64,000 nucleotides of DNA from Streptomyces lydicus (GTDB lineage: Bacteria > Actinomycetota > Actinomycetes > Streptomycetales > Streptomycetaceae), in the NCBI RefSeq assembly GCF_001729485.1, contig NZ_CP017157.1, positions 4,030,001 through 4,094,000 on the forward strand, in the 5' to 3' direction. The notes beneath the pieces are model-generated. The model did no database searches, was not told where the DNA came from, and worked only from the letters and a program-made list of their open reading frames with translations. Made by a program: the position numbers and the translations under genes. Shown here one piece after another: positions 33,806-42,694 of this stretch (the stretch's first letter is position 1; each line of letters opens with the position of its first letter).

Positions 33806-35257
33806 TCAGGCGTAGGGGAGCGCGCCCGCCCGGACGGGGGGAGTGCGTCGCGCCCAGGGAGCGGCCCGCTCCAGTTGCCCGGCGAGGCGGAACAGCACGT
33901 CTTCGCGCCCGTAGCCGGCGGCGAACTGGAGGCCGATGGGCATGCCGGTGGCCGGATCGGCCGCCAGGGGCACCGACATGGCGGGGGTGCCGGCGACGTT
34001 GAAGACGGCGGTGAACGGCGACCTGTGGAACAGGTGCTCCAGCCAGCCCAGGCCGTCGGCCCCCTTCGCTCCGTGGTGGTAGGTGCCGAGGGGCACGGGA
34101 AGTTCGGGAAGGGTGGGTGTCAGCAGGACGTCGTGACGCGTGAAATGTGCGCCGATCGAGCGGGCGACCCGGTTGCGCACCTCCAGGGCCCGTACGAAGT
34201 CCGCGCCGCTCACCCGGCGTCCCCACGCGTAGCTCGCCAGCATCTCGAGCTCGACGGTCGTCTCGTCCACGGGGCGGCCGAACGCCTCGGCGAAGCCGTC
34301 GATCCAGGTCACCAGGTTCGCCGTCCACAGCCGGGCGTTGGCGAGGACGAATTCCTCCCAGCTCACCCCGAGGTGCACACCGGTGGGTTCGACCCGGTGG
34401 CCGAGCGACTCCAGCAGGTGGGCCGCGGCCAGGGCGGCTTCGTGCACGGCCGGTTCCACGGCGCGTCCGTTCCAGGGGGTGGTGAGCAGTCCGACGCGCA
34501 GCCGCCCGGGGTCGCGGGTGCTCTCCTCGGCGTATGGGCGCCGGGGAGGTGCCGCGAAGTAGGGGTCGCCGTTTTCGGGGCCCTGGATCAGGTCGAGGAG
34601 GGTGGCGCTGTCGCGCACGGTCCGGCTGAGGGCGCCGTGTACAGCCAGGCCGTTGAAGACCTCGTCGGCGTCCGGGCCCATGGAGACACGGCCGCGGGTG
34701 GGCTTGAGACCGAACAGCCCCGTACTGGCGGCGGGGACGCGGATCGAGCCGGCCGCGTCGGTGGCGTGCGCGAGGGGCGTGATGCCGGCGGCGACGGCCG
34801 CGGCCGACCCGCCGCTTGAGCCCCCCGGCGTCCTGGTGAGGTCCCACGGATTCCGGGTCGCTCCGTGGAGGACCGGCTCCGTGGTGGTGCTGTAGGCGAA
34901 TTCGGGGGACGCCGTACGGCCCAGCGTCACCAGGCCGGCCCTCCTGAACCGTCGCATGAGGAAGGAGTCGGCTGCCGCCACGTTGCCGGCGGCGAGTCGG
35001 CTGCCCAGTTCGACGCGCTTGCCCTTCATGGCCACGGCCAGATCCTTGATGAGGAACGGGACGCCGGCGAGCGGGGTGCTGCCCGGGTCCGGGGCGTCCT
35101 CGGCGGGCCAGTTCTCCACGACGGCGTTGAGGTGGGGATTGACCTCGGATATCGCCTCCTGGGCGGCGGAGGCGAGCTCCGTGGCGGTGACGTCTCCTCG
35201 TGCCACGAGCCGGGCCAGCCCCACGGCGTCGTACTGGGTGTACTCGTGCAGCTTCAC
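33806..35257 (-). CDS. Amidase (amidase-signature family)
   Basis: 483 residues from the GTG at 35257. The Ser-Ser-Lys triad is present: Lys in LAGVPFLIKDLAVAMKG, the glycine/serine-rich signature GGSSGGSAAAVAAGITPLAH with its cis-Ser, and the nucleophile Ser in ATDAAGSIRVPAASTGLFGL. Members hydrolyse amides such as indoleacetamide, 6-aminohexanoate cyclic dimer or aryl amides. It is divergent from a TetR regulator 120 bases away with an operator palindrome between, so it is probably induced by its substrate through that repressor. Confidence 0.92.
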   Translation of the reverse strand: MKLHEYTQYDAVGLARLVARGDVTATELASAAQEAISEVNPHLNAVVENWPAEDAPDPGSTPLAGVPFLIKDLAVAMKGKRVELGSRLAAGNVAAADSFLMRRFRRAGLVTLGRTASPEFAYSTTTEPVLHGATRNPWDLTRTPGGSSGGSAAAVAAGITPLAHATDAAGSIRVPAASTGLFGLKPTRGRVSMGPDADEVFNGLAVHGALSRTVRDSATLLDLIQGPENGDPYFAAPPRRPYAEESTRDPGRLRVGLLTTPWNGRAVEPAVHEAALAAAHLLESLGHRVEPTGVHLGVSWEEFVLANARLWTANLVTWIDGFAEAFGRPVDETTVELEMLASYAWGRRVSGADFVRALEVRNRVARSIGAHFTRHDVLLTPTLPELPVPLGTYHHGAKGADGLGWLEHLFHRSPFTAVFNVAGTPAMSVPLAADPATGMPIGLQFAAGYGREDVLFRLAGQLERAAPWARRTPPVRAGALPYA

Positions 35258-35291
35258 GCTCGGCCTCGCAGTGGTCCGATCGGTCCCGCAT

Positions 35292-35307
35292 GATACCGAT
35301 CGGTATC
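35292..35307. promoter_or_regulatory. TetR-type operator
   Basis: A perfect 16-base palindrome GATACCGATCGGTATC, with a further half site (GATCGGTA) at about 35318. It lies between the divergent amidase and TetR starts and has the ATACCGATCGGTAT form found at many TetR targets. Confidence 0.8.
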
Positions 35308-35376
35308 GTTCGGGGTTGATCGGTAACGTAGCATGGGCGGAGAGCAGTCGGCGACGGTGACCGAAGTGAGGCGGAG

Positions 35377-35994
35377 ATGGCGAGCAGCCCCCCAAGGCCC
35401 GGGCGGGACACGAGAGTTGCCCGGCTGCCCCCGCGCGAGCGCATCCTTGATGCGGCCGAGGAGCTCTTCCTGCGCGAGGGCATCAGGGCCGTCGGGGTCC
35501 AGGCCATCGCCGAGCGGGCGAAGACCACGAAGATGGCTCTGTACCGGCACTTCGACACCAAGGACGCCCTGATCGAGGAGTGGCTGCGCATCGTCGCGGC
35601 GGGCTACTCGTCCGCCTTCGACCGGACGGAGAGCGAGCACCCCGGCGACGGCCGGGCGCAGGTCCTCGCCGTGACGCGCTTCTTCGTCGAGGGGCTGCCG
35701 GATGTCGCGGAGCGGGGCTGTCCCTTCGTCAACTCCGTCGCCGGCCTGCCCGACCGGGAGCACCCGGCTCGTCGGCTGATCGAGGACCACAAGGCCACCC
35801 AGCGTCGCCGGCTCACGGACATGTGCGAGAGGGCCGGTGTGCGGGATCCCGACGAGGCCGCCGCCGAGATCACCTTCCTCATGGAGGGCGCCCAGATCAG
35901 TGCCCAGAACGGGAGCGTCGACCGCGCGGGGGAGCGGCTGCTCGCCGCGGTCAAGGCCGTCCTGGAGAGGGGAAGAGCGGACGGGGAACGCTGA
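35377..35994 (+). CDS. TetR/AcrR-family regulator
   Basis: 205 residues. Residues about 20-65 form the HTH (ERILDAAEELFLREGIRAVG, VQAIAERAKTTKMALYRHFD). The C-terminal ligand domain includes RGCPFVNSVAGLPDREHPAR, typical of a subgroup with the TetR_C_33-like domain. Probably represses itself and the divergent amidase through the palindrome at 35292. Confidence 0.92.
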   Translation: MASSPPRPGRDTRVARLPPRERILDAAEELFLREGIRAVGVQAIAERAKTTKMALYRHFDTKDALIEEWLRIVAAGYSSAFDRTESEHPGDGRAQVLAVTRFFVEGLPDVAERGCPFVNSVAGLPDREHPARRLIEDHKATQRRRLTDMCERAGVRDPDEAAAEITFLMEGAQISAQNGSVDRAGERLLAAVKAVLERGRADGER

Positions 35995-36482
35995 CCCGGC
36001 GCCTGGCGCTGGTGGCCACGGTGTCGACGGCGGCGCCCTTGCGCGAGTCGAGGACCGTGCCGGTGGCGGCCCTGCGGTGGTGGTGATGACCCGGCCCGAG
36101 TGCTGGACGACATCGACGGACAGCGTGCTGCGGGAGCAGCACCCGGGCGCGCCCCGACACGTGACCGCGCCCGGGCTCCGACGAAGGCTCGCGCGCGCAA
36201 TCCTTGAGGAGGCGTCCCATGGACGACGGTACGAACCCCGAGCGCGTGCCATCGAAAAATGTGAAAGTCGGCTGGCTTTCCTGCCGGAAGTCCCTGCGTG
36301 AGGGCGGAAACGGGGCGAGGACGCCTACGTGCCCTTGTACGCCGACCGCGGCTAGGACCACGAGATCTAACGGAACCAGGTCCGCCGGTTCCAGATCGCC
36401 CACCTGATGCCCACCATGTCTCGCTCCTTTCTCCCCGCGTCATGCGGACGGGCCGGAGCCCAGCGCGCGCCGCGGAGTCCCG
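35995..36482. other. Stretch without intact gene
   Basis: A short frame starting at the ATG at 36220 after GAGGAGG (MDDGTNPERVPSKNVKVGWL) loses its frame near 36320, where the other frame ends EDAYVPLYADRG and a stop. It may be a broken small gene; I do not recognise it. Confidence 0.4.
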
Positions 36483-36983
36483 TCACAGGTAGGTGATGTC
36501 CCAGTGACTGCTCTCGCGGGCATAGATGTTGCCGGCAGAGGACCGGTACATCGGTGCGCCGTCGCCGCGCTTGCCGATGTAACGGAATTCGCGCTTGATG
36601 TACGTGGTGACACAGCTGGTCGGAGTGATGTCGACCTTGTAGCCGTTCCAGTGGCTGTACCGGCCGGAGGCGTGGCCGGTCTCGGTACCACCGGTGATGG
36701 TGACCGCGCAGTGACTGGCCCGCTTGAAGGTGATGATCCCGCTGACGGTGCCGGAGTTGATCCGGGAGAACGAGGTGCACCGCCGGTTGTTACGGTCCGA
36801 ACAGTGGCCGCTGGAGCTCCAGCTGAGACCTGCCGCCCGCAGCCGGCCGGCGGCTTGTGCCTGCGTCAACTTCGTACCGCTGGCGGACGCGGCGTCCGCG
36901 GTGAGGAGCGGTGCGACCACCGCGATCGCGGTGACGGCAGCGGCAGCGAGGCCGCTCCGGGCGGTCAGACGTGTGGACATCAT
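36483..36983 (-). CDS. Small secreted protein with M15-like zinc-peptidase residues
   Basis: 166 residues from the ATG at 36983. Residues 1-35 are a signal peptide (LTARSGLAAAAVTAIAVVAP, cleavage near ASA-SG). The mature part contains ETGHASGRYSHWNGYKVDI, in which His111-x2-Gly114-x3-Asp118 has the HxxGxxxD spacing of M15 DD-peptidases (VanX, VanY), and the C-terminus has RESSHWDITYL, in which Glu157-x2-His160 fits the ExxH that supplies the catalytic base and third zinc ligand. Two Cys pairs (61/70, 92/124) could form disulfides. It may cleave cell-wall D-Ala-D-Ala-like peptides or be a binding relative. I had no prior family name for it. Confidence 0.7.
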   Translation of the reverse strand: MMSTRLTARSGLAAAAVTAIAVVAPLLTADAASASGTKLTQAQAAGRLRAAGLSWSSSGHCSDRNNRRCTSFSRINSGTVSGIITFKRASHCAVTITGGTETGHASGRYSHWNGYKVDITPTSCVTTYIKREFRYIGKRGDGAPMYRSSAGNIYARESSHWDITYL

Positions 36984-37242
36984 GGGCGTGATTCCCTTCG
37001 TGACAAACGGTGTGGCCGATCTGGGGAAGAGCATGGCGATGCCGCCGGTGGACGCCCAGCCCCGCCGCCGGGCCGGGGACCCTGTGGGACGGCCCAGGCC
37101 CTGACGTGCTGGGACGCAGTAACCGCTGAGGTCTGTCTGGGACGTCACGCAATGCTTGCGCAGGGCACGGCGACAGGGACTGCCACCGTGCCCTGGAGAG
37201 CCGGAGCGGCCGAGGAGTGGGGGAGCCAGCCCGCCGACCGCC
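36984..37242. other. Intergenic region
   Basis: It carries the GAAGGGA ribosome site and presumably the promoter of the secreted M15-like gene. Nothing else was seen. Confidence 0.4.
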
Positions 37243-37397
37243 CTACTGCGGTCGGAACGAGCGAATCTGGTAACTGCCCTGTAGGTTGCCACCCGCGCCG
37301 GACGGCGTGGGCCCCACACGCGCGTGGTAATTGGTCTGCGTGTAGTACTGCACACGGTGCCTGGTGCTGTTCCACACGGAACGCACATTGATGCCAC
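37243..37397 (-). pseudogene. C-terminal fragment of a peptidase-inhibitor-I36-like secreted protein
   Basis: The minus frame reads GINVRSVWNSTRHRVQYYTQ, TNYHARVGPTPSGAGGNLQG and SYQIRSFRPQ then stop. The xVRSxWN...YR...YY pattern matches the beta/gamma-crystallin-like I36 family of streptomycetes. The N-terminal part is missing, and the next IS fragment lies close by. Confidence 0.5.
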
Positions 37398-37467
37398 GCT
37401 GACGGCCGGCCAACGGCCGACGAGGCCCTTACCCTGCTGCGCGACGGCGGGGCGGCTCGGGTCTCTT

Positions 37468-37673
37468 TACTGATCGTTTCGGAATGCGATGCGTAGTCGT
37501 CTCAAGCAGATGAGCGGCAGGCGAGTTCGAGGCGTCCTCGGTGGAGGCCGGCGCGTATCTCGTAGCGGATCCGCAGGCGTTTGAACTGGTGGAGCCAGGC
37601 GAAGGTGCGCTCCACCGCTCACCGCGTCTTGCCGAGTCTGGAGCCGTGCGGGGTGCCGCGGCGGGTGATCTTC
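37468..37673 (-). pseudogene. Truncated left copy of an IS5-like element
   Basis: About 200 bases closely similar and in the same orientation as the last part of the IS at 39870-40676 (shared pieces include CGTAGTCGTCT, GGCGCGTATCTCGTAGCGGA and TCCGCAGGCGTTTGAA). It encodes the C-terminus of the transposase only. Similarity stops after GGTGATCTT. Confidence 0.8.
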
Positions 37674-37728
37674 AGGCTCCGAGCTTCTCGAATGTCGGGT
37701 CGATCGCCAGGCCGAGTGAGGCCGCGTA

Positions 37729-38472
37729 CTACTCCGCGTGGCTCGTCAGCATGTATGCGTCGCCCCTTTCACCAACCATGTCAAGCCAGTGCTTTTCAGC
37801 GGAGCGTATGAGGTCATCGCCGAGGCGTTCGAGGAATCGGCCTGCCAGGGCGAGCCGGGAACCGGCAGCGGTCCCGGCTCCGAAGAGCTCGGCGCCACGC
37901 AGCGCGGTGGCGGCGAACCGCTGGTTGGCGGCGACGCCGGCCGCGACGGTCCGCAAGCCCGCCTTGTCGTCGAGGAAATATCGGTGGCGGCGGCCACCGG
38001 CATCGCGACCGCGGCGGATCAGTTCCTGCCGTTCCAGCAGGCGGACCGCGTGCGAGATGGTCGCCGCGCTGACTTGCAGGTGCTGCGCCATCTCGATGGC
38101 GGTGCGACTGCCGGTCTCGGAGGCGAACAGGCAGGCCATCACGCGGGCGGCGGTGCGCGGGAGGCCGGTTTCGACAAGTGCTGTGGCGAGGTCGGTGACC
38201 AACGCGGCCGTTGCGTCGGGGGCGGGGCCGAGATGCTCGATGGTCCGCTGCACCGGGGAGGGGGGCTGCGGCCGGCGCTGGGCTCGGTGGGTGGTCGCGA
38301 GCTGTGCCAGTTCCGCGCGGTACCGGGCAGGTCCGCCGTTGCGCGCGACCTCGCGGCTCACCGTCGAGGCGGGACGGTTCAGGCGTCTGGCGATGTCGGC
38401 GTAGCTCAGGTGCTGCGCCAACCCCGCGGCGATCTGTTGCCGGTCGGCTCTGGTCAGCCTGCGTCCTGGCAT
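37729..38472 (-). CDS. GbsR/MarR-like regulator with an extra N-terminal HTH
   Basis: 247 residues from the ATG at 38472. Residues 1-50 form an IS30-like HTH (MPGRRLTRADRQQIAAGLAQ, LSYADIARRLNRPASTVSRE). Residues about 80-200 form a GbsR/MarR winged helix (AIEMAQHLQVSAATISHAVR, RLLERQELIRRGRDAGGRRH, RYFLDDKAGL). The tail reaches close to the truncated IS copy. Divergent from the TIM-barrel-like gene at 38860. It may regulate that gene. Confidence 0.8.
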   Translation of the reverse strand: MPGRRLTRADRQQIAAGLAQHLSYADIARRLNRPASTVSREVARNGGPARYRAELAQLATTHRAQRRPQPPSPVQRTIEHLGPAPDATAALVTDLATALVETGLPRTAARVMACLFASETGSRTAIEMAQHLQVSAATISHAVRLLERQELIRRGRDAGGRRHRYFLDDKAGLRTVAAGVAANQRFAATALRGAELFGAGTAAGSRLALAGRFLERLGDDLIRSAEKHWLDMVGERGDAYMLTSHAE

Positions 38473-38859
38473 CGGGTCGGTTCCTCTACTTCGGTCGTCT
38501 CGGCACACAGTGTGTGCACTCGTCGCCGCTCGTTGCAACACCCTCTCTTTCGCTGTGCATTGACCATCACTGTCATTGCAACCGCCAGTTGCGTAGCTGA
38601 CCAGCGCAAATAGCGCGGTCCCGAGGAGATCGCCGTTGACTGGCATTTCGACTCGTACCTAACGTTCGGCTCCGATCGCCGAACACACGTGTCAGGTGGT
38701 CTCTTAGGGAGAAGTGAGGTGGCAGCGCGGCCAAGGTCGCCGTCGAGCTGATCTCCAGACACACCTCGGGTCGTCCATGCGATCCGTCCGCCGAACCGAC
38801 CCCCACCGACGCCCGGTGAGATGCAGCAACAGATATCGATCGATTGTCAGGAGCATCCC

Positions 38860-39894
38860 ATGCGAGCCAAAGGCATCACCTACGACACCGGCTTCACTCC
38901 GGGCGGAAAGAGTTCGCGGCACGTCTTCGACACCGACGCGGTGCGACGCGAGATCCGCGTCATCGCAGAAGACCTGCACTGCGATGCCGTGCGGATCACC
39001 GGCGGCGACCCGGGACGACTGGCCCTTGCCGCCCGGCACGCCGCCGATGCCGGGCTTGAGGTCTGGTTCTCCCCATTCCCTTGCGAAGTGTCCGCCGAAG
39101 AGCTGCTGCCCTACTTCGCCACCTGTGCCGACCGCGCCCAGGAGGTGGGAGCGGACGTCTTCGTCACCGGCTGCGAGCTGAGCCTGTTTGCCGCCGACTT
39201 TCTCCCCGGAGACGACTGCTTCGCCAGAATCGAAACCCTGGCCAGCGGCGCCCCCGAGGCATTGGCCGTGCTCGCCGAGATTCCTGCCCGGCTGAATTCC
39301 TTGCTGGCCAGCATCGCAGAGACGGTGCGATCACGATTCCGCGGAAAGATCACCTACGCCTCCGGAACGTGGGAACAGGTCGATTGGGCGCCCTTCGACA
39401 TCGTCAGTGCGGACGCCTACGGCGATTCCAGTGACGCCTTCCGCCAGGGCCTGCGCGAGTATTTCCGGCACGGCAAGCCGCTCGCAGCGACCGAATTCGG
39501 CTGCTGCACCTACCGGGGCGCAGCCGAGCGCGGCGGCTTGGGCTGGGTAGATGTCGTCGATCACGACGCCGATCCGCCCCGCATCAACGGCGATTACGTC
39601 CGCGACGAGGAAGAGCAGGCCCACTACCTGCGCGAGATGCTCGCCGTCTTCGACGAGGAAGGTGTGGACACCGCCTTCTGGTTCACCTTCGCCGGCTACG
39701 AGTACCCACATCACGCCGACCCGCGCTTCGACCTCGACATGGCCTCCTACGGGGTATGCAAGCTGATGTCCGACGGCAGCCTCGCACCCAAGCGCTCCTT
39801 CCACGCCATGGCCAAGGCATACCGATCAGCAACGTCAGCGTTGCCTGTCCAGGGTGAGGACGGCCCTACTGATGTTTCAGAATGCCGTGCGTAG
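38860..39894 (+). CDS. TIM-barrel (glycosidase-like) protein of the streptomycete 'abortive infection' family
   Basis: 344 residues from ATG 38860 (AGGAG seven bases ahead; an upstream ATG at 38821 lacks a ribosome site). The sequence (MRAKGITYDTGFTPGGKSSR, EVWFSPFPCEVSAEELLPYF, EVGADVFVTGCELSLFAADF, LAATEFGCCTYRGAAERGG, TAFWFTFAGYEYPHHADPRF) looks like an eightfold barrel with carboxylates at strand ends (GCELS, TEFGC), as in retaining glycosidases. Databases carry the name abortive infection protein for relatives; I know of no experimental proof. The last 15-20 residues run into the IS5-like copy, so the original end is lost. Confidence 0.7.
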   Translation: MRAKGITYDTGFTPGGKSSRHVFDTDAVRREIRVIAEDLHCDAVRITGGDPGRLALAARHAADAGLEVWFSPFPCEVSAEELLPYFATCADRAQEVGADVFVTGCELSLFAADFLPGDDCFARIETLASGAPEALAVLAEIPARLNSLLASIAETVRSRFRGKITYASGTWEQVDWAPFDIVSADAYGDSSDAFRQGLREYFRHGKPLAATEFGCCTYRGAAERGGLGWVDVVDHDADPPRINGDYVRDEEEQAHYLREMLAVFDEEGVDTAFWFTFAGYEYPHHADPRFDLDMASYGVCKLMSDGSLAPKRSFHAMAKAYRSATSALPVQGEDGPTDVSECRA

Positions 39895-40676
39895 TCGTCT
39901 CGAGCAGATGAGGCTGCAGCCAAGTTCGAGGAGTCCTTGGTGGAGGTCGGCGCGTATCTCGTAGCGGATCCGCAGGCGTTTGAATTGGTGTAGCCAGGCG
40001 AAGGTGCGCTCTACCACCCAACGGGTCTTGCCCAGGCCAGAGCCGTGCGGAGTGCCGCGGCGGGTGATCTTCGGTGTGATGCCCCGTTTGGCGATAAGGT
40101 GCCTGTACTTGTCGAAGTCGTAACCGGGATCGGCGAACAGCCTCTGTGGCCGGTGCCGTGGCCGGCCTCGCAGTCCCCTAATACGGGGGATGGCATCCAG
40201 CAGCGGAATCGACTGGGTGACGTCGTGTCGGTTACCGCCGGCCAGCGCCACGGCGAGCGGTGTGCCGTGCCGGTCGACGATCAGATGGTGCTTGCTGCCT
40301 GGCCTGCCCCGACCGACCGGCGAAGGCCCGGTGTGAGCCCCCTTTGAGAGCTCTGACATGCGAGCCGTCCACTGCCGCGTCGTCCATCTCCAGTAGACCG
40401 GACCTGCGGAGTTCAACCAGCAACGTCTCGTGCAGGCGGGGCCACACGCCGCCTCGGTCCAGTCCCGCAGACGGCGCCAGCAGGTCACCCTGCTGCAGCC
40501 GATCCGCTCGGCCGGGACGTCCCGCCAGCTCACCCCCTTGCGCAGCACGTAGACGATGCCGGCCAAGGCAACGCGGTCGTCCACCTGCCGGGGAAGCGGC
40601 GTCGCCGCGGCGGACGGGCCGGGAGCAGCGGGACTATCCGCTCCCACAGATCATCAGGAACAAGATCGTCAGACAC
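39870..40676 (-). pseudogene. IS5-like insertion sequence, transposase broken by frameshifts
   Basis: Starts at the GTG at 40676 (VSDDLVPDDLWERIVPLLPA). The reading then jumps frames to DDRVALAGIVYVLRKGVSWR, VTCWRRLRDWTEA, then WPRLHETLLVELRRSGLLEM with DDAAVDGSHVRA (catalytic Asp), then GRPGSKHHLIVDRHGTPLAV, RLFADPGYDFDKYRHLI (second Asp) and GKTRWVVERTFAWLHQFKRL (Glu). All catalytic residues exist but at least three frame breaks separate them, so it is decayed or very heavily frameshifted. The left copy at 37468 matches its 3' end. Confidence 0.8.
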
Positions 40677-40689
40677 CCGCAGACCCTGC

Positions 40690-40955
40690 CCGATGCCTGC
40701 TACCTGCGCAGACGGCAGCTCAGGCACATTATCCCCGAGCCGAAGAACCAGCGGGCCAACCGCCAACGCCGCGGCCGCAAGGGCGGACGGCCCACCGGTT
40801 TCGACAAGACGATCTACAAGCGAGGAACGAAGTCGAGCGGACGATCAACGCCCTCAAGAAATCCCGCGCCGTGGCCACGAGGTTCAAACAAGCGCGCCTA
40901 CGTCTTCCAGGGCACCGTGATCGTCGCAGCGATCCGCCTCTGGCTTCGGGGGTAG
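40690..40955 (+). pseudogene. Second IS5-type transposase C-terminal fragment
   Basis: Reads CYLRRRQLRHIIPEPKNQRA, RRGRKGGRPTGFDKTIYKR, then in another frame RNEVERTINALKKSRAVATR, and back to KRAYVFQGTVIVAAIRLWLR. It belongs to a different IS5-type subgroup (NEVERTIN catalytic Glu). Truncated at its 5' end. Confidence 0.75.
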
Positions 40956-41078
40956 ATCCATTATCCCCGCGCGGGGACGTGCCTGTCACCGTTCTCCGGA
41001 ATGATCTTTACGCCCGTTTCGCGCCCCTAGGCTTGCCGCCAACGAACACAACGCACTGATCTGACCTGGGAGTTGAGA

Positions 41079-41585
41079 GTGGCGCACGACGTTGCCGCGC
41101 TGGCCGTGGAACTCACGGACATGGCCGCGACGGATCACCAGTCCGCAGTCCGCGCGAACAGCGACGACCCTGCCGAGCAGCTGGCCTGGCGCCGGCTGAC
41201 CGCACAGCACGGTGACCGGCTCGGCGAGATCATGGACGAGTATGGCTGGCCGACGGAGGAACTGGTCGGCGAGGAGGCCGCGCGGGCAGCGTGGCTGATC
41301 GCCCAGCACGCTGACCGGCAGATCGAAATTCAGCGACGCGCCCTGAAGCTGATGCAGCAGGCGGTCTCGGCAGGCTCGGCCAGCCCACGCGAGCTGGCCT
41401 TCTTGCGCGACCGCACGCTGGTCAATGAGGGCCGCAAGCAGATCTACGGCACTCAGATCGCCGGCGTGAAGGACGGGGCACCGCTTCCCTGGCCCTGTGA
41501 AGAGCCCGAGCGCGTGGACGAACTCCGCGCAGAAGTCGGCATTGAGCCCTTCGACGAGTACGTTGCCAAGTTCGCAATGGCCTGA
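41079..41585 (+). CDS. DUF6624 domain-containing protein
   Basis: 168 residues from the GTG at 41079 (GGAG eight bases ahead). The DUF6624 landmarks are clear: EIMDEYGWPTEELVGEEAAR, AAWLIAQHADRQIEIQRRAL, LAFLRDRTLVNEGRKQIYGT and VDELRAEVGIEPFDEYVAKF. It is a cytosolic helical protein without known activity, frequent near toxin-like or phage-related genes. It appears intact between IS fragments. Confidence 0.85.
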   Translation: MAHDVAALAVELTDMAATDHQSAVRANSDDPAEQLAWRRLTAQHGDRLGEIMDEYGWPTEELVGEEAARAAWLIAQHADRQIEIQRRALKLMQQAVSAGSASPRELAFLRDRTLVNEGRKQIYGTQIAGVKDGAPLPWPCEEPERVDELRAEVGIEPFDEYVAKFAMA

Positions 41586-42221
41586 CGCCCCGTTGCCATC
41601 CGCATTCGGCGGATCCCTGCCCACGGTTCACCTGCCGTAGGTAATGCTCCGCCGGACAGGCCCGCACCACGGTTCCGTTTGTGTTCCCCGAGGCCGAGCT
41701 ACTCGCGTCGTTCGTCGGGCACCGCCGGGAGCGGCTGGCGGGTGCGGGCGAGGTGTCCGCGGTGGCGGCGGCGGTCGCGCCACCACTCCAGCCGGTCCTT
41801 GGAGTTCTGCGGTGGGGCCGCCTGCAGCACAAGGGCGGCGGCGCCGGGCAGGGAGGCGATCACCAGGGGCGCCGGCGAGGGCGAGGGCTGCGGGCGGCGC
41901 GGAGGTGGCAGCGCCGGCTCCGAGCAGGGGCAGCGCACAGTGGCGGTCGTACACGGGCAGGCCGACCCGCCGAAGGGGCCCGCTGCGCGCCGTACCTCTC
42001 TCTACGTACAGGTTCGACTGATGACGCGCGCTGCACCCCGGGCCCGCGGGTGCCGAAGAAGGACAGGTTGGCTGCGTAGGTCAGAACGAAGAGCGCTTGT
42101 CGGTGGGAGCTGGGAACAGTTGGTTGCTGCTGGGCCTCCGAATGTTGATGAGAATTAGCAGCGGTCCCAGGCCACGGAAACGTGATGTCGTCAACGTGTT
42201 GACGTCCGTATCCTTCAGCGG
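41586..42221. other. Region with one unrecognised coding fragment
   Basis: Apart from the minus-strand frame at 41699-41938 nothing is supported. The promoter of the DUF6228 gene probably lies at about 42170-42210, where CGTGTTGACGTCC is found. Confidence 0.4.
41699..41938 (-). pseudogene. C-terminal fragment of an unrecognised membrane-associated protein
   Basis: Codon use is strongly streptomycete in APLVIASLPGAAALVLQAAP, PQNSKDRLEWWRDRRRHRGH and LARTRQPLPAVPDERRE-stop: one hydrophobic segment then a basic tail. An upstream piece in another frame (VYDRHCALPLLGAGAATSAP) suggests a frameshift. Family not recognised. Confidence 0.4.
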
Positions 42222-42656
42222 GTGAGTCTGATCGAAGTGGGTCCCGGGCAGGTCGAGCTCGTCGTGCGGGGGCCGGGGACGCTGGCGACCTCTGTCCGGT
42301 TGTTCGACTGGTCGCGTGCGGATGAGTACGAGACCGTCTTCGCGGTGGAGGCCGTTGCTGATGGTGTGCGTGCACGGCTGGAGAACGTGACCATCACCGT
42401 CTGGGATGACATGAGCGAGTTCTTCGACGGCCTCGCCCGAGACTTCCGTGGCTGGGAGGGGGAACGGGTCTGGATCAACAACCACCTGGTCGTGACGGCG
42501 ACCTTCGGCTCGGGTGGTCATGTGTATTTGGACTGGACACTTCGGTCCGGCTTCTTTCCCGGTGACTGGAAGTGCACGGTGACGACCGTGATCGAAGCCG
42601 GTGAAGGGATGACGGCTGTAGCTGCGGACCTGCGGGAATTTCTGCGCCAGGGGTAG
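42222..42656 (+). CDS. DUF6228 family protein
   Basis: 144 residues (SLIEVGPGQVELVVRGPGTL at the start, WDDMSEFFDGLARDFRGWEG near residue 67, GHVYLDWTLRSGF near residue 99, ending VAADLREFLRQG). This is the compact alpha/beta DUF6228 domain of streptomycetes, often found next to immunity-like small proteins; function unknown. Intact. Confidence 0.8.
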   Translation: MSLIEVGPGQVELVVRGPGTLATSVRLFDWSRADEYETVFAVEAVADGVRARLENVTITVWDDMSEFFDGLARDFRGWEGERVWINNHLVVTATFGSGGHVYLDWTLRSGFFPGDWKCTVTTVIEAGEGMTAVAADLREFLRQG

Positions 42657-42694
42657 GTCGCCCACGTCTCCCTGCAGCCACTCCCGCGTCCGGT

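Noticed and set aside
32441..34819. Plus-strand frame of 792 codons across the end of the BNR gene
   Set aside because: It is out of frame with the BNR repeats and antisense to the amidase; Ser/Thr/Pro/Arg-rich composition indicates a shadow.
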